This document shows positions 12,059 to 20,130 of a stretch of DNA of 64,000 nucleotides, piece after piece. Below the pieces are notes generated by a model, which was not told the origin of the DNA, ran no database searches, and saw only the letters and a program-made list of their open reading frames with translations. The stretch covers positions 1,054,001 through 1,118,000 of the forward strand of contig NC_063013.1 of the NCBI RefSeq assembly GCF_020509005.1. Reading direction: 5' to 3'. Both the position numbers and the translations under genes were made by a program. The DNA comes from Fulvia fulva (Eukaryota > Ascomycota > Dothideomycetes > Mycosphaerellales > Mycosphaerellaceae). How positions within the stretch are numbered: position 1 is the first letter of the stretch; the number at the start of each line of letters is the position of its first letter.

Positions 12059-12348
12059 CTACCATTCAGACCCTGCCCGAAGTCCATGTTTCGCGATATA
12101 CTGCTTCAACTCTTCAGCGGTGTGATCCCATAGCAGACGACCCAATTCTGCGTCTTGGCACATCACATGCTTCGTGGATATGCGCCCCACAGGCTCGGTG
12201 TAACCTCCTTGAAAGTGCGCGGGATCCTGCCGTACTTGCAAAGCCGTAGCATCATATAGCGAGTTATAGCTGCCGGTTTCTTGTTCAACCAGAGCCAAAG
12301 TCGTCAAAGGACGTAACCATGGCTTGAGGTTGCGTATGCAATCATGAC
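12059..12348 (-). pseudogene. 3' fragment of a short-chain dehydrogenase/reductase gene
   Basis: Read on the minus strand, the frame gives about 95 residues ending at 12059. It resembles the C-terminal end of fungal NAD(P)-dependent short-chain dehydrogenases: LKPWLRPL, then a VEQ-TGSYNSLYDAT block, a YTEPVG block and a final ELGRLLW..T.EELK helix. In the family these follow the Rossmann core. Upstream of 12348 the frame meets unrelated sequence with no YxxxK or glycine-rich motif. A possible splice acceptor (TAGCAG) sits at the junction, but the nearest good donor (GTAAGT at 12380) would give an intron of only about 32 bases. I read it as a truncated remnant. The family call rests on motif memory only. 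Confidence 0.4.
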
Positions 12349-12469
12349 CTGCTATAATGATGTCGAAACTTTACACTTACTGAAATCAAGCTGGTCGAGT
12401 GCCTCCTGCCACATGAATTTAAAATTTGTGTACTTACTGAACTGAACTTGCCAAATACCTACCGGGCTC

Positions 12470-13105
12470 TTACACCTGCGTTCGGCGATACATCTCATCA
12501 ACCACCACAAAAATCTCCTTCGCCATGCCCTGAAACTCATCCTTCCTCTGTAAACAAGCAGCGAACTTATCCGGATGCCATGCGATGCGTTCCTTCTTCA
12601 GGTTGAGGTCCGGCACTCTGTGAAAGGCATGCTGGATCTGACACTTACAGACGGCAAGGGCACGCGTCTCCTTCCGGCACGCTTGCTTCATGCAAGGTCT
12701 GCGAATGGGAGGAACAGGAAAAGCTCGAAGAGCCGGGTAATTCGTGCAACAGTCCACGCACTGCTCTCTCCAGTGCTCAATCTCGAGGTGGAAGAGTGTA
12801 CCTTGCGCGGGCCCGGTGTCGGGAAGAGGCGTGGAGCGAGCCTTCGATGTGTGGTCCCGTGAGGGAGGTGTGTTGCGGATGGAACGCTCAAGCTTCTCTG
12901 TTTCCCTCAAAGCCCTCTCGTACCTCCGCTGGGCTCGTTGGGTCGCATTCTTTGCTTGAGACCACTTCTTGTCGTACTTATCTCTCGAGCAGTCCCTTGC
13001 GACTTGCTCCTGATGCTCTTGTGCGTCGGCGAGGTCGTTTGCGCGCGCTTGGATGGTCCTTTCGGCCTGCGAAAGGAGTGTGTGGAGCTCGTGGATTGTA
13101 GGCAT
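12470..13105 (-). CDS. Uncharacterised 211-residue protein with coiled coil and C-terminal WHPDKF motif
   Basis: The chosen start is the ATG at 13105 (MPTIHELHTLL). The frame stays open upstream to 13234, but that extension is low in conserved character. Residues about 5-80 are charged and helical (ERTIQARANDLADAQEHQEQ), a likely coiled coil. A serine/proline/threonine-rich linker follows. Residues about 115-155 carry clustered cysteines (CVDCC, CMKQAC, CKC) that might bind metal. The last 45 residues contain ERIAWHPDKFAAC and AKEIFVVVDEMYRR, a tail I associate with fungal uncharacterised proteins; the HPD resembles the J-domain signature but no complete J domain is visible. No function is assigned. 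It is transcribed toward the dehydrogenase relic, in the same direction as STU1. Confidence 0.6.
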   Translation of the reverse strand: MPTIHELHTLLSQAERTIQARANDLADAQEHQEQVARDCSRDKYDKKWSQAKNATQRAQRRYERALRETEKLERSIRNTPPSRDHTSKARSTPLPDTGPAQGTLFHLEIEHWREQCVDCCTNYPALRAFPVPPIRRPCMKQACRKETRALAVCKCQIQHAFHRVPDLNLKKERIAWHPDKFAACLQRKDEFQGMAKEIFVVVDEMYRRTQV

Positions 13106-13674
13106 GACGGTGCGGTTGTGTTCTTGGGTGAGATGTATTGTAGAGGATTCACAGTATCTAGACGAGGCAGGAGTATTTATGCCGTTGGGGATGCATTGTC
13201 TAGTCGTGTGATGAGGGAACAAAGACAAGGACAAGGCATTGTCGAGTACAGCTTGTTCACATCAAAGGATTGACTGATAGATTCTGCAACGACGAATAAG
13301 ACATTACACTCGCCGGGACAACACGTTATGGGCGAGCAGCACTCCTGCACTCATGTGCCGCGAGAGGCGTGGACCGAGTATTCGAGGTGGCTTCCCGTGG
13401 AGGTGCCGTGTTACGGTGAGCACGCACTCTCGAAGAATCGAGGACACTCATAAATCATATGCTTTCCTGATGCTCGATATCCCTACATCACTACGTGTGC
13501 CTCAATGAAGCCCAAGACCAGCCCCTTCCCTTATGGTATACCCGCCGATCCGTCAACGAGATTACGAGAACACCGCCCAGCGCCATCGCTTCCCTTCGCA
13601 GCTTCCCTTCGTAAATGATCCCTTCAGTCATGCGCGAAACCCCAGACTGGCGCGCCGCCTGGTTGAATGACGTG
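13106..13674. other. Intergenic between the WHPDKF gene and STU1
   Basis: The interval holds the upstream region of the small minus-strand gene and the 3' flank of STU1. Nothing recognisable is encoded; the open frames here are antisense to the neighbouring coding regions or lack motifs. Confidence 0.5.
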
Positions 13675-16600
13675 TTATTTCCCAAATGCCTTGCCCTTCT
13701 TCGCAATGTAGTAGGTGAGCAATTCAAGTCGACCTTCGTCAATGCCCTTGAACTCGATCCAGAATCGTTCTTGTTCTTCTTGTGTTGTGCCGTAAAGACC
13801 GATCAGTTCACTGGCGAGGTCCACGTCCACCTTGCGAACCTCCAAATCGGCATCGTTGAGATGTCGAGCTGATGCCTGTGCAAGGCGAGCCTGTCTCTCC
13901 GTCCCAAGGTTGATGTCCTTCTCCTTTGTCTTGGTGACTAGCTGCCGGAGCACAATCAGTGCCATGGCAACGGAGCGAGCGACTGCATCGCCCTGATCAG
14001 GGGTGGGCAAGAAGTCAAGGATAGCATCGATGCAGTTATCCGGTGTTGCTTCGTGCGTGATCTCGTCAGCAGTGCGATGCATATCAGCCAGAACGTGGCT
14101 GCTTGCATCAATGCCTTGCCGGCACACTAGCACAGTGACCAGTGCTTTAGCGTACCATGCTGTGGCGTTCTTGCGATGTAGCGTCAGAAGAGCACGAACT
14201 AGTCCCATCGCCTGCGCCTTAAGACCCGCCGCCTTCTGTGGCTGCTGATTGAGCTTGTTGTCCTGATCGAATGTTTGCAGATACTCGAGAACGACTGCCA
14301 TCAGCTCATCGTACTTTTTGCCGCCATCCCAGATGTCTGCCTTTGACTTTGCTATGTCTTGCATCCTACGGAAGCCATGCGCGTCGAGGGTCTTTGTGCG
14401 TATTCGCTCGACGCCAGAGATCAGCAGCTTCTTGTTGCGCATGAGGTCTGCGCGGTCTTGTGCTGACATGGGCATGCGCATATCTTGCACAGGAAGCGGA
14501 CTGGCGGCGGGGCTTCCACTAGATGTGTTGCTTTGCGCAGGACTGGTCAATCGGATGTTCTCGTTGACTGGCAGCTCGCCGAGGACTGTACGCTTGTCTA
14601 AAGCACCAGCCACCGGTGCGCCGTCGGTGAAAGGGTCTTCATAGACCTGCACTTCTTCAGGCTGGGGCGTCTTCACCGCGCCATTGCTCCGCTGGGATTC
14701 CACGTCATTGCTCTCGGAAGCGTTGCCATTCATGTGGTTTTCTGCTTCGGGAGACAGCTTGCCAATTTGACGAGCATCCTGGAACATCGCCTTCATAGGG
14801 CTTCGATATGCCAAGGGTGACCGCGCTCGAGGCCGCGTGCTTGTGAGGTTCGGCATCACCATGGTGAACCCATCCGCATCCTCGACCATGTCGGGAATGC
14901 CACTGTCTACAGAGTGTGTCTGTCCGAGGCCGGGTCGCTTGTGGCCAGGCGAGAACGCACCTCTACTAGCCGTCAGAGCAGTCTTTGGCACGACCATCGT
15001 CATGTCGTCCAACTTCAAGCCAGCCATGAGGTCTGCATTTATGCTCCCTTTGCTAGTCGGCCTCGAGCTGGAGGTGTGTTGTGGCGCGGCACGATGGAGT
15101 ACAGGGCTGCGCACTGGACTACGCTTCGCGGAATTCGACTGTGGGCTGCCAGCGTAGGTCTCGCCTGTTCTCGCCCTATTTCTAGAAGCGGCCGTCGACC
15201 CGATGGATCCTTTGGACGTGCCAGTGCCTTTATCGGGACTGCCTGATGGGGTTGCGTCTGCGGGAGTCTCTGGTCGTAGCAGCCTCCGTGATGCATAAGG
15301 GTCGGCCGTTTGAGGTCGTGTAATTTCAGGTCTTCGCGGTCGACGTACTGGCCCAGACATCAGAGAACTACCCTTCTTCGCGCCAGTAGAACCAGGAGGT
15401 TCAGCTGCAGAAGATGCCTTGGACGTCGTCGACACATTGCGGTTCTGCACCTGAGATAGCGTCGACTTGCCACGGACAGTACTGGCAGAAGCAGAAGGAC
15501 GTTGCTTGGCGGGAGACAGATCCGCCATGGCAGAATTCGGTCGAGAGGGTAGCTTGGCGCTAGATTTCGCCTTCCTCTGCTCGGCCATCATCTCTCTGAG
15601 CGCGCTTCGACTCGCAGTGCCAGTCGATCTTCCCGTTGGTGGAGCCGCAGTGCTTTGGTGTAGTGAAGCGTTAGGGTTGTGCGAGTCTTTTTCAAGCGCT
15701 GTCCGAGACTTGGGATCAAGTTTGGAGATGATGGCTTCTGCTTTCTGCGGCCAGTCCTTTGCCAGGATCCAGTAAGTCGCACGGTAGCCTTCTTTGACCT
15801 TGGGATTCGCATCATCAAGTCCTTTCTTGATGCACTTCTCGGCAAGCTCCAGCCCACCCGAACTCTCGAAGCCGTGCTTGTAGCTCGCCTGACGCCGCAT
15901 GATCGTCCTCAGCCACTCTGCGCTGCACTGTCTTTGCTGCACGTTCTTCTCCTGTACGGCTGACCAGACGTGTTGGACCATGCGGATGTGGTACGAACAG
16001 TTCTGGAAAATGCTGTCTGCAGTCACCCTGCCGCCCTCAGCTGCAATATGCTTTGTCGCTGCACTCATCTTGATAAATGTCTGCAAGAACATCTCGACGT
16101 GAGGATCAAGAGCTGGTCCAAGAGTCTTCGCAAGCTCCTGCACTAGCTGGCATCCATTTGTCGCCATCGTCGTCCGCAGCGAGCTCGCGACCTTGATAAT
16201 GCCCTCGACCATGCTCTTAATGCCAGCCATGAATACCTGGTGGGACTCATTCGGTGCGTTGCCCTTCAATATCCGCCGTATCTTCAAGATGTTCTTGTCT
16301 CGTGGTATCCAGTTCTGCTCTGTCTCCTTGCCCTCGAAATGTGGTCGCATGTCTACGAAGGTGTCCTCGAGCTCGCGTGACGTATCGATGTAGATAGGGT
16401 CCATGGGCACTGTCTCTTGTGGTGGCGGTTGTGCAGCCTCACTGTTTAATGTCTCTGCCAGGTGTGCTGCGTGGTCCATAGTTGGTAGCGAACGTGTCGA
16501 GCCGTTCATGCTCGGGGATGCTTCTGCCTTGTCTCGTCCCGCGGTCTGAGGTCGCGAGGACGAGTCTTCCGCGCCCAGTTGCGTTAGAATCTGTGTAGCA

Positions 16601-17250
16601 ATTGAGTGTCTCACAGAATGTGCCTTCAGCTGTCTCTTCAGATCAAGCTTGGCCCTGTCCGGCGCGTTACTGAACAGCTCAATCAGCACCGTCTTGGCGG
16701 CCTCCCTAGTGTTGCCGTCTGCATCTTCGAGTCGCGCCACTATGGTCGCCGTGTAGCCCTTGAAGGGCATATTCTCATCCTGGTGCATCCTGAGCACCCA
16801 CCGCATGCCGGCCTCCTTCGCGCGCGCATTCGAGCCGCCGATGGCTTCGTCGCGAATGATGTCCTCCACATCGCTGCCACAGTAGGGGTATAGCTCGCTG
16901 AGGGCCTGCGATGCTGCGCTGCGCACGGGTTCTCGGAGGTCTCCTAGGCGGTCCCGCAGCGACTCAAACAGCCTCGGCGCAAGTTGGCTAATCGCATGGC
17001 CGGAGGCATCCTGGATCTTGAGGCGCTTGAGCAGGTGGCCCAGCGTGGAAAAGGCGGTGCTGGCGAGGGTCGACGAGGCCTGTTGCGTGACGCCGAGCCG
17101 AATGCATTCGAATATGGCGGCCTGCGAAGATTCGGGCACGCGGTAGTGTTTGATGTCCGACTTGAGCGAGTTGAACTGCTGCACTTTCTGCTCCGACGAG
17201 GCCGCGGGCCTCTTCAGGATCGCAAGCAACGCAGCCGCCTGTCCGTCCAT
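13675..17250 (-). CDS. STU1: STU1, CLASP-family microtubule-binding protein
   Basis: This is a 1191-residue single-exon frame starting at ATG 17250. CLASP proteins bind microtubule plus ends and kinetochores and promote spindle stability; fungal STU1 is needed for the mitotic spindle. An N-terminal TOG/HEAT array covers roughly residues 1-230 (LREPVRSAASQALSEL, LEDADGNTREAAKTVLIELF). A second CLASP-N TOG domain lies at about 300-540 (PNESHQVFMAGIKSMVEG, NPKVKEGYRATYWI). Residues about 545-930 form a long Ser/Pro/Arg-rich region with SPVRSP and similar motifs, typical of the microtubule-binding linker. A C-terminal helical domain runs from about 960 to 1191. The length matches filamentous-fungal STU1. 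There are no disruptions, and the gene is surely functional. It diverges from the peptidase gene at 17773. Confidence 0.93.
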   Translation of the reverse strand: MDGQAAALLAILKRPAASSEQKVQQFNSLKSDIKHYRVPESSQAAIFECIRLGVTQQASSTLASTAFSTLGHLLKRLKIQDASGHAISQLAPRLFESLRDRLGDLREPVRSAASQALSELYPYCGSDVEDIIRDEAIGGSNARAKEAGMRWVLRMHQDENMPFKGYTATIVARLEDADGNTREAAKTVLIELFSNAPDRAKLDLKRQLKAHSVRHSIATQILTQLGAEDSSSRPQTAGRDKAEASPSMNGSTRSLPTMDHAAHLAETLNSEAAQPPPQETVPMDPIYIDTSRELEDTFVDMRPHFEGKETEQNWIPRDKNILKIRRILKGNAPNESHQVFMAGIKSMVEGIIKVASSLRTTMATNGCQLVQELAKTLGPALDPHVEMFLQTFIKMSAATKHIAAEGGRVTADSIFQNCSYHIRMVQHVWSAVQEKNVQQRQCSAEWLRTIMRRQASYKHGFESSGGLELAEKCIKKGLDDANPKVKEGYRATYWILAKDWPQKAEAIISKLDPKSRTALEKDSHNPNASLHQSTAAPPTGRSTGTASRSALREMMAEQRKAKSSAKLPSRPNSAMADLSPAKQRPSASASTVRGKSTLSQVQNRNVSTTSKASSAAEPPGSTGAKKGSSLMSGPVRRPRRPEITRPQTADPYASRRLLRPETPADATPSGSPDKGTGTSKGSIGSTAASRNRARTGETYAGSPQSNSAKRSPVRSPVLHRAAPQHTSSSRPTSKGSINADLMAGLKLDDMTMVVPKTALTASRGAFSPGHKRPGLGQTHSVDSGIPDMVEDADGFTMVMPNLTSTRPRARSPLAYRSPMKAMFQDARQIGKLSPEAENHMNGNASESNDVESQRSNGAVKTPQPEEVQVYEDPFTDGAPVAGALDKRTVLGELPVNENIRLTSPAQSNTSSGSPAASPLPVQDMRMPMSAQDRADLMRNKKLLISGVERIRTKTLDAHGFRRMQDIAKSKADIWDGGKKYDELMAVVLEYLQTFDQDNKLNQQPQKAAGLKAQAMGLVRALLTLHRKNATAWYAKALVTVLVCRQGIDASSHVLADMHRTADEITHEATPDNCIDAILDFLPTPDQGDAVARSVAMALIVLRQLVTKTKEKDINLGTERQARLAQASARHLNDADLEVRKVDVDLASELIGLYGTTQEEQERFWIEFKGIDEGRLELLTYYIAKKGKAFGK

Positions 17251-17772
17251 GGTGATGTCGTGCGGTGGTAGGTGACGGGCATAGGAAATTCGCGTTGGTT
17301 ACATGCAGCACAACCTCGTGTCTGAGATGAGTCGGGAGTTGTTGACTGCGGTGCCCATCCGACTAGCGCGCTTGGGCTGCAAGGTGACGGAGGCGTTGCT
17401 AGGGGAAACTTTAGTTTGCGCGACTTCGCACTCAGGCGCGACGACTGTCACATGAGAATTGAGGTTGGACTTACTGGCGTACGTGGGAAGGAGGCATATC
17501 AACCTCAGCACGACTGGCACATGCTGCACATTGCTCCTCGTCTTCATTTGCACCCGTCGTCTTGCTGCATCGTCGACGTTTACCCCGGTCGTGCTCAGGA
17601 TCGCCAAGCAAGGACCGTTCCTAGCCTGCCTGGCGTGCCTGGCTCCAGGCTCCTCCATCCCAAGCCTTGAGCATTCAACATTCCAACAAGATGACTCGTA
17701 GTCTTCCAGAAGCATAAATATAAGCTCACACTCTTCATCCAGACACAAACAAACCCTTCATCTCCATACACC
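17251..17772. promoter_or_regulatory. Divergent promoter region between STU1 and the BSP-type gene
   Basis: This 522-bp interval separates two genes transcribed away from each other, so it must hold both promoters. A TATA-like ATAAATATA at about 17714-17722 lies about 50 bases upstream of the plus-strand ATG. No matching element is evident on the STU1 side. Confidence 0.5.
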
Positions 17773-18675
17773 ATGCCAGCCATCCCACCCCCGAAGCATG
17801 ACAACATCTCCCAAGCACCACTAACCTTGCCAATAAGAAGGCATAAGTTCGACACTCCGAAGCTCCGCCTCCAGCTCAATGATCTCGCCCACGAAGGGAG
17901 TTCCAACTTTCTGTCCAATATCAAGGGTAATGAGGACTTAGAAGAGCAAGTCCAGAATGTGCTCAACTTGCTGTACACACCAGAGAGCAAAAGGCCTGGA
18001 ACCCGGAGTGTGAGTGACTCCGGAGGGGAGAAAGCATCGTCTGTCTGCAACATGCGTGTGGCATCCTCAACTGAGTAGCAGATGCTGAGGCATTGCCAGG
18101 TGATGTCTGAGCATAGCTGACGTCCTTCTGTTTAGGTAACTTTCATCATTCGTGACGCCGGTGGCGTGGCATATACCACCGGAATCGACTTGGACGATGA
18201 TCACAAGGAGATCCACTTGAACTTGGGCTACATCAAGAACAAACCTCGGTATGAATTGCTCGGTGTCATTTGCCACGAGTTAGTTCATTGCTTCCAGTGG
18301 AACGCGGAAGGCACATGCCCTGGGGGTCTCATCGAGGGCATTGCAGACTGGGTCAGGCTGAGAGCTGGCCTAGCTGCGAAGCACTGGAAGCAGGTAGCGG
18401 ATGGCCGATGGGATGCCGGCTATCAACAGACTGGTTACTTTTTAGAATGGTTGGAGCACAATTTTGGGCCAGGTACGGTGAGGTCCATCAATGACTGCCT
18501 GAGGAACTGCAAGTACGATGAAGAAAAGGTGTTTGGTAGCTGCTGCGAGGGGCACAAGGTCGACGATCTTTGGAAGGACTACGGTGACGACCTGAAGAAG
18601 AAAAAGAAGCGGGAGGATGAGAAAGCTGCCAAAAAGACTGAGGACGTTGAGAGAGAAGAGGAACACGAGCGGTAG
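17773..18675 (+). CDS. Basic secretory protein (PBSP)-type putative metallopeptidase, two exons
   Basis: Exon 1 (17773-18009, 79 codons) joins exon 2 (18136-18675) through a 126-bp intron at 18010-18135 (donor GTGAGT, acceptor TTTAG), giving 258 residues. The fold is that of the plant basic secretory protein family, peptidase-like proteins with an HExxH zinc site. Here His126-Glu127-x-x-His130 lies in VICHELVHCFQW, followed by GLIEGIADWVRL and YQQTGYFLEWLE, all strong family motifs. No signal peptide is visible: the N-terminus is proline-rich (MPAIPPPKHD), so unlike secreted plant members it may be intracellular. The last 35 residues are a Lys/Glu-rich tail. Activity on peptides is inferred from the family, whose enzymology is poorly established. 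Confidence 0.85.
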
Positions 18676-19054
18676 AGGTGGTCGAAGCACTGCTCCCTGC
18701 CGCGAGTTGCACATACGATACCCGACTCCTGTCCTGTAAGCTCTAAATCTATACTCTACGAAGTGTCAACCTGGCCGACGCCAGGCTCAGGATCAGCTGA
18801 GGTGCTCTATCAATCGTTCGAATCGCTGCTCTTTGGCGCCGTGAGCGGCGTAGTGCTCGGACTGTTACCGCACGACCGTTGATGGGCCAAAACCAAGGCC
18901 GTCGAACATTGTTGCGAAGCCGTGGTGCAGTGTTCGGGCACCAAGTGCGGTATGATCGCTGTTGATCCGAGGTGTGAGGTGGCAGCATGCTTCTGCGAGC
19001 TGCGAAGGCATTGTTGATGCTCGTTGAACGTGTCGGAAGGGTGCCTTTGCATGG
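18676..19054. other. Convergent intergenic region
   Basis: About 380 bases separate the converging peptidase (plus) and nucleotidase (minus) genes, so it should hold both 3' ends. No coding sequence is supported; the open frames on the minus strand are downstream of the nucleotidase stop or out of frame. Confidence 0.5.
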
Positions 19055-19765
19055 TCACGGACCTTTGAAAACCTCAGGAAAGATGCTCCGTAACTCTTCC
19101 AGGTCCTCAATTTGATAATCACATGCAGGCTGCGGTGGCGGTCTCGCGTCAGGCTCAACCAGATGAACCGTCTTCCACCCGTATGCGTTGGCCCCTGTCG
19201 CATTGATCGCTGAATCATCCACGAAGTAGCATTGAGAAGGATCGGTAATTCCAGCCTCTCGCATAGCTTTTGCAAACATGGCAGGATCGGGCTTGCATAG
19301 CAGCTTCTCAGCGCTATAGTCGCAGTAAGTTATGCCCTCGAACATGTCTTCTACCTCGAGCAACTTCACCACTCGTCGACCATGGTTGATGTAAGCGTTG
19401 GTGAAAAGCCAGGGCTTAATCTTGGTGCGATCGATGTCTTCTAGTAGTCGTCGAAGCTTCGGGTTAGGCTTGATTATGCCCTCGAGTGGGAGCGCATCAT
19501 CGACCTTTGCATTGTACTCTAGTGGGTCAACTTTGTGGTGACGAACAAGTCCTTCGATGGCCAGTCCGTAGTCCTTGTAGTATCGTTGATGTAGCTCGTA
19601 TGCATCTTCTTGAGACAGCGACAGATGCGTCTGGAAGTATCTATCGATCAGCTCGCCCATGATGTCGTGAATCTTATATGACTTCGGGTAGAGGCAGTTG
19701 TCTATGTCGAAGAAGAACACCTTCCTGGGCGGCGCATCGCCGTTCGCGTTCTCGTTAGACACCAT
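19055..19765 (-). CDS. HAD-superfamily pyrimidine 5'-nucleotidase (SDT1/PHM8-like)
   Basis: The product is expected to dephosphorylate nucleoside monophosphates (UMP/CMP-type, or lysophosphatidate/nucleotides as in PHM8) in the cytosol. The start chosen is ATG 19765, giving 236 residues; the frame is open upstream to 20068, but that extension is basic and serine-rich and lies in the shared promoter. Motif I is FFFDIDNCLYP with Asp20 (nucleophile) and Asp22. An all-helical cap (residues about 30-100) contains YYKDYGLAIEGL. Motif II is FTNAY (Thr122), motif III CKPDPAMF (Lys158) and motif IV FVDDSAIN (Asp183, Asp184), with the typical GANAYGWKTVHL end. All catalytic residues are present and the length fits the family. 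SDT1 and PHM8 cannot be separated by eye. Confidence 0.88.
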   Translation of the reverse strand: MVSNENANGDAPPRKVFFFDIDNCLYPKSYKIHDIMGELIDRYFQTHLSLSQEDAYELHQRYYKDYGLAIEGLVRHHKVDPLEYNAKVDDALPLEGIIKPNPKLRRLLEDIDRTKIKPWLFTNAYINHGRRVVKLLEVEDMFEGITYCDYSAEKLLCKPDPAMFAKAMREAGITDPSQCYFVDDSAINATGANAYGWKTVHLVEPDARPPPQPACDYQIEDLEELRSIFPEVFKGP

Positions 19766-20130
19766 GCCGTAGTCGCCGGAAGAGGAGAATGACGGGAAGT
19801 GAATAGAAGAACAGCGAGAGAGTGCGAATGCTTGCCTTTTATTTACCGGTCGGGAGTCAGAATGTGAACCGTCACCAGAGAGATGCAGCACGTTGCATGG
19901 CTCCGCGGGACTTGCCGCGGCGTGGACTTTCGTCGAGACTTCGTTGCTGGCTTCGCTTTCCACGCTCCTTTTCTTCCAATAACATCGACTCGAGCTTCCA
20001 CGACGCATCTTCACTATCTGCGCGCGCAATCTGGTGTTTTTACCGATTGACGCAGTCGCAAGCACCATAAAGAGCGCGCACTGTCGCCATGTTCGAACAC
20101 GCTTCTTCGTAGTCGAGTCTCACCAGAAAC
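19766..20130. promoter_or_regulatory. Divergent promoter region, nucleotidase and disordered-protein genes
   Basis: A 365-bp interval between two genes transcribed away from one another. It keeps an open minus-strand frame contiguous with the nucleotidase, which could be an alternative N-terminus, but the composition and lack of motifs favour untranslated leader. No clear TATA box is seen on the plus side. Confidence 0.45.

Noticed and set aside
12352..12540. 62-codon minus-strand frame considered as an upstream SDR exon
   Set aside because: It is out of frame with the SDR piece, overlaps the end of the WHPDKF gene and lacks SDR motifs; the intron needed would be about 32 bases.
19766..20068. 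101-residue N-terminal extension of the nucleotidase
   Set aside because: The extension is serine/arginine-rich with no targeting pattern. The ATG at 19765 sits just before motif I as in family members.
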